The position numbers were made by a program, and so were the translations under genes. Source: Candidatus Hodarchaeota archaeon (GTDB lineage Archaea; Asgardarchaeota; Heimdallarchaeia; Hodarchaeales; YT1-039). Taken from it: 7,863 nucleotides of DNA. The DNA is taken from the NCBI GenBank assembly GCA_016840025.1, contig JAEOTF010000128.1, positions 1-7,863 on the forward strand, read 5' to 3'. The notes beneath the pieces are model-generated. The model made no database searches and was not told the DNA's origin. It was given only the letters and a program-made list of their open reading frames with translations. Numbering within the stretch: the stretch's first letter is position 1; each line of letters starts with the position of its first letter. Of this stretch, positions 1 through 6,415 are shown in pieces.

Positions 1-1457
1 ACAACAGTATCATTGGCAAATATCGTGCAGCTGAAATCTTCATCCATACCCCGCTGTATGTTTACGGGATGAGTCAATAAAAACTCAATATTGCTTCGTA
101 CAGGGAAATCAGTAGTAACAATAGTACCTGTATAATAAAAATCTATTGGGATCGCCTGGATCTCTATTTGGTGATCTCCACCTGCAGTACCTTCAGGAAT
201 CTGCCATGTAAACTCTGCCTTCCCATTAATATCGGTAAGTATTGGACCTAGGATTAGAGGAATACTATGATCCCTTACAGTTAAATTCGCTTGGACAGGC
301 AGCGTAACCATATCGGTCTCAACAGAATAAGCTACTAAGTGAACAGTGTCACCTACACTATATTCTGTCGCATTAAATTCATGAATAATGGAAATTGTAT
401 CTATTATCGTTATTAAAAGACTTTCTTGAGCCTCAATTTCTCCTGTTATTGGAGAAATAAGAGTTAACTCAAATTCAATTGTTCCTAATTGATAAGAATA
501 TTCGGGAGTAAACAAATATGTATAATTACGTGAAATCACATCTATTTCATCGAGAAGTTCAATCGTATTATTTTGTTTAGCTTGTAAAGTGAGTTTATGA
601 TCAATAGGGTTGTCTCCATCTAAATTAGCTTCAAGAAGTAGGCATTCATCTTCTCGATTGATTGTTGTTGCATTAGCACTTAAAGACAGTGAATAGCCTT
701 CTATCAATATCTGAAGTGTACAAGTATCAGTAGAAGGCGCATGATCTGCATCAGACGAACCAGTATACTTAGCTTCAAATGAATGGAGCCCAGAGGAATA
801 CCATGAGGGAATAATCTGAATAAAAGTCGTTGTGTAGGTTACTGCTGCTTGATCGACAATATCCTGGTGTTGTAAGACAATATTTTCGGTTGTATCCACG
901 AGACTGATATATCCACCTGAAAAAAATGGAAATGCCCCTCCAAGAATCCTGATGGAAACAGAAAAGTTAACCGTGGAATCACACTGTACTGTTGAAACAT
1001 CTGGTGCAATTGTTGTTTCGGTAGCCCATAGTCCAGTGGATACAGGATCCCCAACACACACTTCTGTAGTACCAGATGAAGGAGTATATCCATCGCTGCC
1101 TTCATATGTGGCAATAAAGGTGCACCACCCTGTAGGGGTCCAAGGCTGTGCAACCCATTCTAGAATAACTACACCATCCGTAATATCGCCTGATACAGCA
1201 TAAAAATAATCGGTTGCTTCTCTAACAGTGATTAATCCGTTTGGAACAGGAATCCCGTTAGCTGAAACATGTATAGTAAAACTAACTGAATCAAAAGTAT
1301 GAATCTCGGTTTTATCAGGATATATTTCAGTAATAGTAGATAAATCTTCGAGTGGGCTAGTTTTTATTTCATCTATGTCATTAAAAATAGTGCCCATAGC
1401 TAAAAATAAAAATAAAATAAAGAATCCAATAATTAAGAGCTTTTTTCGCTCACTCAC
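1..1457 (-). CDS. Exported tandem Ig-like domain protein (C-terminus beyond left edge)
   Basis: The reverse strand is open from a GTG at 1457 to the window edge: 485 codons with no stop, so the gene is 3'-truncated here. Residues 2-6 (SERKK) are basic and residues 7-24 are strongly hydrophobic, which fits an uncleaved signal anchor or signal peptide with the rest outside the cell. What follows is beta-rich and divides into units of about 100 residues, roughly 42-136, 143-251, 254-352 and 355-450, with a fifth starting near 455. Units 1 and 2 end alike: ATYEGSDGYTPSSGT and AKYTGSSDADHAPSTDT match the closing strand of bacterial Ig-like (Big_3-type) domains. Unit 4 looks more like a macroglobulin-type sandwich. 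GTG is preferred because GGTG lies 7 bases upstream and the hydrophobic anchor follows at once; no ATG is in frame before the anchor. The likely role is surface adhesion or a structural stalk; the ligand is unknown. Confidence 0.85.
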   Translation of the reverse strand, partial: MSERKKLLIIGFFILFLFLAMGTIFNDIDEIKTSPLEDLSTITEIYPDKTEIHTFDSVSFTIHVSANGIPVPNGLITVREATDYFYAVSGDITDGVVILEWVAQPWTPTGWCTFIATYEGSDGYTPSSGTTEVCVGDPVSTGLWATETTIAPDVSTVQCDSTVNFSVSIRILGGAFPFFSGGYISLVDTTENIVLQHQDIVDQAAVTYTTTFIQIIPSWYSSGLHSFEAKYTGSSDADHAPSTDTCTLQILIEGYSLSLSANATTINREDECLLLEANLDGDNPIDHKLTLQAKQNNTIELLDEIDVISRNYTYLFTPEYSYQLGTIEFELTLISPITGEIEAQESLLITIIDTISIIHEFNATEYSVGDTVHLVAYSVETDMVTLPVQANLTVRDHSIPLILGPILTDINGKAEFTWQIPEGTAGGDHQIEIQAIPIDFYYTGTIVTTDFPVRSNIEFLLTHPVNIQRGMDEDFSCTIFANDTV

Positions 1458-1483
1458 AAGGTAACACCAATTTGTTCTTTCAT
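1454..1483 (-). other. Nine-codon mini-ORF overlapping the Ig-like gene start
   Basis: An ATG at 1483 opens a nine-residue frame (MKEQIGVTL) whose TGA stop overlaps the GTG start of the Ig-like gene in the sequence GTGA. Such overlaps are typical of translational coupling. However, a transcript started from the TATA-like box at 1495-1502 would begin near 1474, inside this frame, so it may never be translated. It could be chance. Confidence 0.2.
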
Positions 1484-1494
1484 TCCCCCTGGAG

Positions 1495-1502
1495 TTTATA
1501 AA
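1495..1502. promoter_or_regulatory. Symmetric TATA-like box in the divergent intergenic region
   Basis: TTTATAAA is its own reverse complement and is the best TATA match in the 122 bases between the divergent genes. Read leftward it would place transcription near 1474, about 17 bases before the GTG at 1457, leaving room for the GGTG ribosome site. Read rightward it would start near 1525, giving a leader of about 55 bases for the gene at 1580. Neither flank is a clear BRE element. The rightward gene has a second candidate box at 1536-1544. Confidence 0.4.
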
Positions 1503-1535
1503 AATCCGATAAATAACCGACAAATATTTTCCGAT

Positions 1536-1544
1536 CTTTAAAAA
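1536..1544 (+). promoter_or_regulatory. Second TATA-like box for the gene at 1580
   Basis: CTTTAAAAA would place initiation near 1566, about 14 bases before the ATG at 1580. That would trim or remove the purine-rich stretch GGGAGAGGT at 1556-1564, which otherwise serves as a distant Shine-Dalgarno-like site 15 bases upstream of the ATG. The two candidate boxes therefore imply different modes of translation initiation (leadered or nearly leaderless). Confidence 0.3.
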
Positions 1545-1579
1545 CACAAAGCTAAGGGAGAGGTAAGTGGAAGATATCG

Positions 1580-2191
1580 ATGGTTAAATTTCAACAAGCA
1601 GTGAATCTTAAAATCCGTATATTTTCTGTTCCCAAGAATAAACATGCTTTTCTTCATTTATTAACCGATAAAACTTCTCAGAAGACTTTAACAGCATCTG
1701 TTTCGGAAATGTATTGCCTTTTTCCACTAACTCCTGACAATATTATTATAATAACCCGAATGGCTCATTTTAAAGGCATTAAACTTATTAAACGTCTTGT
1801 AAATGCGGATATTGCCAATTCCTCGTCTAAACAGAAGTACATTGGGCTATGTATCCTTGTTCAGTTGATGATACCTATTGAGTTCACTAACAAGTTGAAT
1901 GATCATCAAATAGTTCAAGCATTGAAAGAATTAAAACAAAAACGTGAGGAATTAGAAGCTCTATATCTCAAATATGACTGTCAATTCAAAAGAATATCTA
2001 GAAAGGAACATCTGCGGTACTTGGAAGGGGGAATCAATGAAAAAGATGTTGTATTCTTTAAAGAGTTAAAAAATCTTATACAATTTCTCCCCAATCCATT
2101 AAATTCCCCTTCTTTAACTAATCCTAGTTCTAATTCTCCCAATAAATCTCCTCTTCCTCAAATTCTGGAACTATGGAGACATGCAGCGTGA
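1580..2191 (+). CDS. Unrecognised 203-residue protein with Ser/Pro/Asn-rich tail
   Basis: I do not recognise this protein. It has no signal peptide and no convincing membrane helix. Residues 1-105 look like a mixed alpha/beta domain with hydrophobic strands (residues 54-59 are NIIIIT; 88-100 also hydrophobic). Residues 108-132 form a charged amphipathic helix (ALKELKQKREELEALYLKY) of possible coiled-coil character, followed by a basic/acidic helical stretch. Residues 171-195 are a low-complexity tail rich in Ser, Pro and Asn, which suggests a flexible linker. Codon 1 is the first ATG after an in-frame TAA at 1553; no other start lies between. Its last 19 bases overlap the start of the downstream membrane-protein gene, so the two are probably co-transcribed and translationally coupled. 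A cytoplasmic partner of that membrane protein is a reasonable inference, not a demonstrated fact. Confidence 0.7.
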   Translation: MVKFQQAVNLKIRIFSVPKNKHAFLHLLTDKTSQKTLTASVSEMYCLFPLTPDNIIIITRMAHFKGIKLIKRLVNADIANSSSKQKYIGLCILVQLMIPIEFTNKLNDHQIVQALKELKQKREELEALYLKYDCQFKRISRKEHLRYLEGGINEKDVVFFKELKNLIQFLPNPLNSPSLTNPSSNSPNKSPLPQILELWRHAA

Positions 2192-2991
2192 CTAATCTAT
2201 TAGACTTAGTTCTATACTCTTTTCTCGCGGGATGTTTGGAATGGTATCGTGATGCTATTCTAGGAAATTTTACTCGTTTTCCACACCTATTTTTATCAAT
2301 CCTGCTTACGTATATTTTTATTCAACTTTTTTGTGTCTTTATACCTCCATTAAGAAAATTTTTGAACGTTTTCGCTCTTCCTTTCCGTTATATGCATGTC
2401 TGGCTCCATATTGACGCAGCTAATAAAATACAAAAGTCAAATGACGGATCTAAAACTAAAACACAGACATCTATAAGTTTATGGACCCCAATGCGTGGAA
2501 AAGACTCAATAAATATTTCCCTTGAGGTTTATTCGACACGAGATGCACTAAAGATTGCTTCAGCTCCATTAAAAGGCGCTATCGCGCTTTTATTCTTCAT
2601 TGTCCTATCCAGTCCCATCCTAGCGAAATTAGGCCTTTTTGGTCTTATATTACATATCTATCTCATCTTCAGCTGCTTTGGTGTTGCTTTACCCAGTCTC
2701 AGTGATTATTCTTTTGTCTATCAGGGAGCTATGACTTATCCCGGTTCATTCTCCCCGTTTTATTTATTATGGGTTTACTTTATCTTTGCTATCAGTGGGT
2801 ACATAACTCTGAAACGAACTAGTTCAGCAGTATCCGCTATAATTGATGGATTGTTGTTCTCTAGTATCTATTTGATAGCGTTATTTATTCTTGCCAAGAT
2901 AGTAAAACCCAAAGTCAATGATAAATGGAAAAACATTCTTTTTTTTAATTCACGGAGTAGTCCATCTACAATAGAAAATAAGTCAAGTTAA
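2173..2991 (+). CDS. Polytopic membrane protein with metalloprotease-like motif remnants
   Basis: This 272-residue protein has about five hydrophobic segments, near 36-58, 132-150, 152-172, 194-213 and 222-245, with a basic C-terminus (KIVKPKVNDKWK). Between segments 1 and 2 lies a hydrophilic stretch rich in Lys, Ser and Thr. Residues 72-83 (RYMHVWLHIDAA) contain H75-x-x-x-H79, the spacing of the HExxH zinc site of membrane-embedded metalloproteases, but with Val in place of Glu. Residues 171-178 (VALPSLSD) recall the P-x-x-x-D region that supplies the third zinc ligand in such families. This might be a catalytically dead relative or merely coincidence; I cannot assign a family. The ATG at 2173 lies inside the preceding gene (19-base overlap). 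Codons 256-258 include a run of eight T at 2939-2946. Coding status is well supported by length and membrane pattern. Confidence 0.72.
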   Translation: METCSVTNLLDLVLYSFLAGCLEWYRDAILGNFTRFPHLFLSILLTYIFIQLFCVFIPPLRKFLNVFALPFRYMHVWLHIDAANKIQKSNDGSKTKTQTSISLWTPMRGKDSINISLEVYSTRDALKIASAPLKGAIALLFFIVLSSPILAKLGLFGLILHIYLIFSCFGVALPSLSDYSFVYQGAMTYPGSFSPFYLLWVYFIFAISGYITLKRTSSAVSAIIDGLLFSSIYLIALFILAKIVKPKVNDKWKNILFFNSRSSPSTIENKSS

Positions 2992-3012
2992 GAAATAATT
3001 GACGTTATTTCT
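2991..3012 (+). repeat. Perfect inverted repeat at the stop codon of the membrane-protein gene
   Basis: AGAAATAA (2991-2998) and TTATTTCT (3005-3012) are exact reverse complements separated by six bases (TTGACG). The repeat begins on the last base of the stop codon. The hairpin is A+U-rich and therefore weak. The following bases (TATTTATGTCTTATTTG) are T-rich without a clean T-run. It could mark the end of the transcript or stabilise its 3' end, or be a protein-binding palindrome. Confidence 0.35.
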
Positions 3013-3133
3013 GCCTATTTATGTCTTATTTGAGGGATTGCATTAATATGTCGGCTGTTAATCAACACATTTAATGAATAAAGCTTAAGATACATATGAA
3101 CTCCAGTATCTAGTGAAGAATACTATGATTCTT

Positions 3134-3141
3134 TTTATATT
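3134..3141 (+). promoter_or_regulatory. TATA-like box for the zinc-ribbon gene
   Basis: TTTATATT lies 54 bases before the GTG at 3195 and predicts a start site near 3164 with a leader of about 31 bases. A second AT-rich candidate (GTATAATG, 3153-3160) is closer. A GGCGGGG stretch at 3176-3182 lies 12 bases upstream of the GTG and may act as the ribosome site. Between 2992 and 3133 I see only the inverted repeat and AT-rich spacer. Confidence 0.35.
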
Positions 3142-3194
3142 AAATTGAATGTGTATAATGAAATTAGAAATATAAGGCGGGGCTTCCCATTCCA

Positions 3195-3722
3195 GTGTGC
3201 AAAAACTGCCACAACTACGTTATGAACCTAGATGAGGAAAATCCCTGTCCCCATTGCGGATATACTCTCACTTTGACTGATCGAGAAGATGGAGAAATAA
3301 AACAAATCATACCAAATGAACTTCAGGCCGATTTTTCAAAATCCCTTGAAGAGGCGGAATTAGCGCATCCTTTTGTCTTACCACAGAGAGACTCATCCGG
3401 TGATTGGGAGTCTGTTCCTTCAACTCCGCTTAAACTTAGACAAGATCTTCCTTTAGAAGGAGTTTTTCCCCCTTCATTACCTGACATACCATTAAGTGCT
3501 ACAGAGCAGAAAGTTTATCTCCAACTTTCTGTAGAATTTCACATCATCATGGATAAAGCAGAAAATTATCGTGCGGGACTTTTTAACTGGACTATTTTAT
3601 TGCCAGAAAGGTTACATGAATATGGGTTAACCAGAGATGCATGGGATAGAATAGCAGCAGTCGGCGATAATGATGAAAAATTACAAATGCAACTAACTAG
3701 TCTGCTTAACAAACTAAAGTGA
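3195..3722 (+). CDS. Small zinc-ribbon protein of unknown function
   Basis: The protein opens with a compact zinc ribbon: C2-x-x-C5 and C18-x-x-C21 (CKNC and CPHC), followed by GYTLTL, the usual closing strand. The family fold is clear; the target is not. An acidic linker (30-70) and a Pro-rich stretch (75-100, with PLEGVFPPSLPDIPL) lead to a helical C-terminal part (100-175) without membrane segments, rich in charged residues and ending in NKLK. The GTG at 3195 is chosen because the upstream frame is closed by TAG at 3165, no ATG or other common start lies between, and any later ATG would remove the first CxxC pair. The first Cys is therefore residue 2. Such proteins often bind nucleic acids or a partner protein in archaea, but nothing here shows which. 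The gene stands alone, with intergenic gaps of 203 and 131 bases on either side. Confidence 0.75.
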   Translation: MCKNCHNYVMNLDEENPCPHCGYTLTLTDREDGEIKQIIPNELQADFSKSLEEAELAHPFVLPQRDSSGDWESVPSTPLKLRQDLPLEGVFPPSLPDIPLSATEQKVYLQLSVEFHIIMDKAENYRAGLFNWTILLPERLHEYGLTRDAWDRIAAVGDNDEKLQMQLTSLLNKLK

Positions 3723-3778
3723 GGATCTGACTAAGTATATGGTCATGTTCAATACGTATGACAAGGACATTGTGTTAC

Positions 3779-3788
3779 CTTAAAAAAT
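3779..3788 (+). promoter_or_regulatory. TATA-like box for the 852-residue membrane protein gene
   Basis: CTTAAAAAAT precedes the ATG at 3854 by about 65 bases and predicts initiation near 3810. A GGTGA ribosome site at 3846-3850 sits three bases before the ATG, a short spacing. The rest of the 131-base gap shows no other structure. Confidence 0.35.
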
Positions 3789-3853
3789 CACTACCCACTT
3801 AATACGCAAAATCAGAGATAAACATAGCTTTCTACTTAAATCAGTGGTGAAAA

Positions 3854-6412
3854 ATGTCATCTTGGGATGATTGGGCTGATGGCCTTACATGGGAAGGTGA
3901 AGAAGCTGGTAAACCAAAGGAAACACCAGACGTTGTAGACTCCGTTACTCAGGCATATGAGACAGATGATGAAAAATATATTGCAATTGCAAAAGCTGCT
4001 TTAGCAGAAGCTGAAGAAGAAGAGGGGTGGAAAAAGCTTCGGTTACTTTATGCATTTCCCATTTCCATAGTTATTTCATTGGTTTTGATAATAGTATTTA
4101 ATTTTGCAGGTGCTAAAGAGGATGAGTTACTTGAAGAAATAGAAATTCTTTTAGTGACTTTTTCTATTTGTTTGACTGGAATACTCACTCGATCTAAGAA
4201 ACGAAGTTTGATAAACATCTTTGTAATACCTATAGTCTATTTTGTCCCTTCTCTTCTAAACTTCCATAACCCCTATACCTATTTCGATAATTTCGGAAAA
4301 GAAAAAATCCCTGATTTGTTAGATGCAATACATATGTACTCAGATATCGATACAGAAGCTTTTTCAGAATTTACTGACCTAGGATATGTCCTTGATCTTC
4401 TCTTCCTTTTTGTAGGAGTATTTCTCTTAGGATTTTTCTTAGCTATGATAGCAACAGGACTAAGAAAAGAAGATGGAGAAATATCCAAAATATCTCTTAT
4501 ATCTAAACCTATTGCCATTTTCTTTGTAATTCTCCTTTTGTTTATTCCTATAGCTTACCTTGGAATTGCAAGGTTTGCAGATGGGACTGTAATGTTAGGA
4601 ATTTCGGCAATGCATGCTAAGGGTGGTTTTGATGCATTAACCGACTCAAGGGGTATAGACAAGGAAAATGTAACCACTGAATTTGATGAGGCAGCTACAT
4701 GGATGGAAGAGGCAAGAAAAAGTTATGTAGCAGTAGGAGAGAATTTAGGAATTCAGTTAATCTTTATTGGAGTAACCCAATCAGGGATATTAGGGAAAGG
4801 GGGAGATGCTAAAGGTATGTATGAGGCATCTCTTGACTTCATGGAAGGAGCGTTTTATTGCTTTAAAGCTCTACCAAAACTAGTGGATGGATTTATAGAC
4901 CTTGAAGATGGTATGAATATAACCCTAGAAGCAATTGATATTGATGTTGACTTAAGAAGGTCTTTTTCACAAAGTAATGACTCAGAAATTGATTATGAAT
5001 CGTTCCAAGAAGGTTTAGCTAAGATTCAAAGCGGAATCGTTGAATTTGAGAATGTTGAAAGTGAAATAGATACAGCAATTAGTAAAGTATTAGAAGGGAT
5101 TGAGGGTATAATGGATAATGCTGGCAACTTAGATTTTGTGAATGAGCTTGATATTGTCGCTACTAACATCTCTTCATTTCGAGATGGTATTCCTATCGTC
5201 ATTGATGTTGCTAAAGCAGCAGTACCATTTCTCAATGCTACTTATTGGCTTAACTCAGCGCGCGAGTATCTAGACGATAATAATTTCACTAGTGCGATAA
5301 ATTATCTAAGGAATGCTTCAACTAATCTCAACGATGCTGTAAATTTATTGAATATTGCAACAGATAAAATGAACCAACAAAACACAACCCTACCTGATCC
5401 CATCCCTCAAATTGTACATGCTATTACCGATGTAAGTGCTGTAATTTCATATTTAACAGATGGCGGCATTGCTTTAGTTGATATGTTTACTAGTTTAGAA
5501 ACTGTGGCTGAAATCTTAGCTGATGCTGATCTTACAGATTTAGATGATCCTTACTATATACATTCACCAAGTAACCTCACAGCTGCCGAAAATCATATCG
5601 ATTTAGCTCTTGCAAACGTTACAGCAGCAAAAATGCGAGTGGAGCAAAATCGAAGTAGTGACTATTCATCTTTTGAAGACACTGTATCAGGAGTCTTTGA
5701 CCAACTCTCCGACATGATTGATGCAATCGAGGGTAACCTTACAGATGCTTCTTTACTAATAGATGGTCAAAAAAGCGGTAATAATGCTTTTATAAACTTT
5801 GGTCATGCTTCTACTCAATACAATGAGTCCCTTCAATATGCAGGGAGTTATAATATTACAGAAATTTTTGATGCTACAGGTTTCATAGTAGCTAAGCGGT
5901 TATATAATTCCTCTTATTATAATGCGTCTGCTGCTAAGGAATATGCTCGGAATACTACTACTCTCAATACAGATATCAAATCAAATCTTTTAGATTCCCT
6001 TGATGCACTCCAATCAGCTGCAATCCTTGGTATGAATGGTTGTGATATTTTTATCCCTCGTGATGGACAAAATTATACAACCCAGGAAGAATTTGACAAT
6101 GAATTGGGTAATGCGACAGAGTATTGGGAGCAGGCTATGAATGACTCTGAACTTGCCCAATACTACATGGATTTATTGTTTGGTAATGATACAAACGGTA
6201 ATAGAACACATACACCTGCATTTATTCTTTATCCACCAATTAATAAATGCTTTCCCCCAATACAAATAATAGAAGATGATTATGCCTCTAAGGTTAAACT
6301 AAGAATTGAAATTCTACCTATGAACAATACGTGGTTAATTTTAGTCATTGCTAGCTTATCAGGGATTTTATCCATTTTAATTCATCAAAAACGAAAAAAA
6401 AAGAAGGATTAG
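3854..6412 (+). CDS. Large membrane-anchored protein with sequon-rich exterior helical domain
   Basis: No family is recognised. Residues 1-62 are acidic and cytoplasmic, opening with a Trp-rich stretch (SSWDDWADGLTWEGEE) and an Ala/Glu helix (42-58). Five membrane helices lie near 64-86, 94-112, 118-137, 177-201 and 216-240; the loops RSKKRS (113-118) and RKEDGE (204-209) give a positive-inside, N-in topology. Residues 242-826 are a predicted all-helical exterior domain, in places resembling tandem paired helices (for example AINYLRNASTNLNDAVNLLN at 481-500). A final helix (827-844) ends in a basic tail (HQKRKKKKD). I count 23 N-x-S/T sequons, all between residues 272 and 824 and none in the first 241, which independently supports the topology. 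C730 and C799 could form an exterior disulphide. The ATG at 3854 follows a GGTGA site. A surface sensor, scaffold or transport-associated role is possible; no enzymatic motif was found. Confidence 0.85.
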   Translation: MSSWDDWADGLTWEGEEAGKPKETPDVVDSVTQAYETDDEKYIAIAKAALAEAEEEEGWKKLRLLYAFPISIVISLVLIIVFNFAGAKEDELLEEIEILLVTFSICLTGILTRSKKRSLINIFVIPIVYFVPSLLNFHNPYTYFDNFGKEKIPDLLDAIHMYSDIDTEAFSEFTDLGYVLDLLFLFVGVFLLGFFLAMIATGLRKEDGEISKISLISKPIAIFFVILLLFIPIAYLGIARFADGTVMLGISAMHAKGGFDALTDSRGIDKENVTTEFDEAATWMEEARKSYVAVGENLGIQLIFIGVTQSGILGKGGDAKGMYEASLDFMEGAFYCFKALPKLVDGFIDLEDGMNITLEAIDIDVDLRRSFSQSNDSEIDYESFQEGLAKIQSGIVEFENVESEIDTAISKVLEGIEGIMDNAGNLDFVNELDIVATNISSFRDGIPIVIDVAKAAVPFLNATYWLNSAREYLDDNNFTSAINYLRNASTNLNDAVNLLNIATDKMNQQNTTLPDPIPQIVHAITDVSAVISYLTDGGIALVDMFTSLETVAEILADADLTDLDDPYYIHSPSNLTAAENHIDLALANVTAAKMRVEQNRSSDYSSFEDTVSGVFDQLSDMIDAIEGNLTDASLLIDGQKSGNNAFINFGHASTQYNESLQYAGSYNITEIFDATGFIVAKRLYNSSYYNASAAKEYARNTTTLNTDIKSNLLDSLDALQSAAILGMNGCDIFIPRDGQNYTTQEEFDNELGNATEYWEQAMNDSELAQYYMDLLFGNDTNGNRTHTPAFILYPPINKCFPPIQIIEDDYASKVKLRIEILPMNNTWLILVIASLSGILSILIHQKRKKKKD
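6387..6402 (-). terminator. Oligo-T terminator of the dehydrogenase, inside the opposing gene
   Basis: On the minus strand, 14 to 29 bases beyond the dehydrogenase stop codon, lies T9 (6402-6394), then CG, then T5 (6391-6387). Archaeal RNA polymerase terminates at such U-tracts without needing a hairpin. The same bases on the plus strand encode the basic tail of the 852-residue protein (KRKKKK). Confidence 0.5.
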
Positions 6413-6415
6413 TCG

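Noticed and set aside
839..1153. Minus-strand open frame of about 104 codons
   Set aside because: It lies in a different frame inside the continuous Ig-like coding region on the same strand, which has a signal anchor and repeated domains; composition is not protein-like in domain terms.
952..1203. Plus-strand open frame of about 83 codons
   Set aside because: Antisense to the Ig-like gene, with no ribosome site or recognisable features.
3739..3783. Fourteen-codon ATG frame between the zinc-ribbon and large membrane-protein genes
   Set aside because: Too short, no ribosome site, and it overlaps the likely promoter of the next gene.
4279..4518. Minus-strand open frame of about 79 codons
   Set aside because: Antisense shadow of the membrane-helix region of the 852-residue protein.
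5026..5235. Minus-strand open frame of about 69 codons
   Set aside because: Antisense shadow within the ectodomain coding region; low-complexity Ser/Ile/Thr-rich translation.
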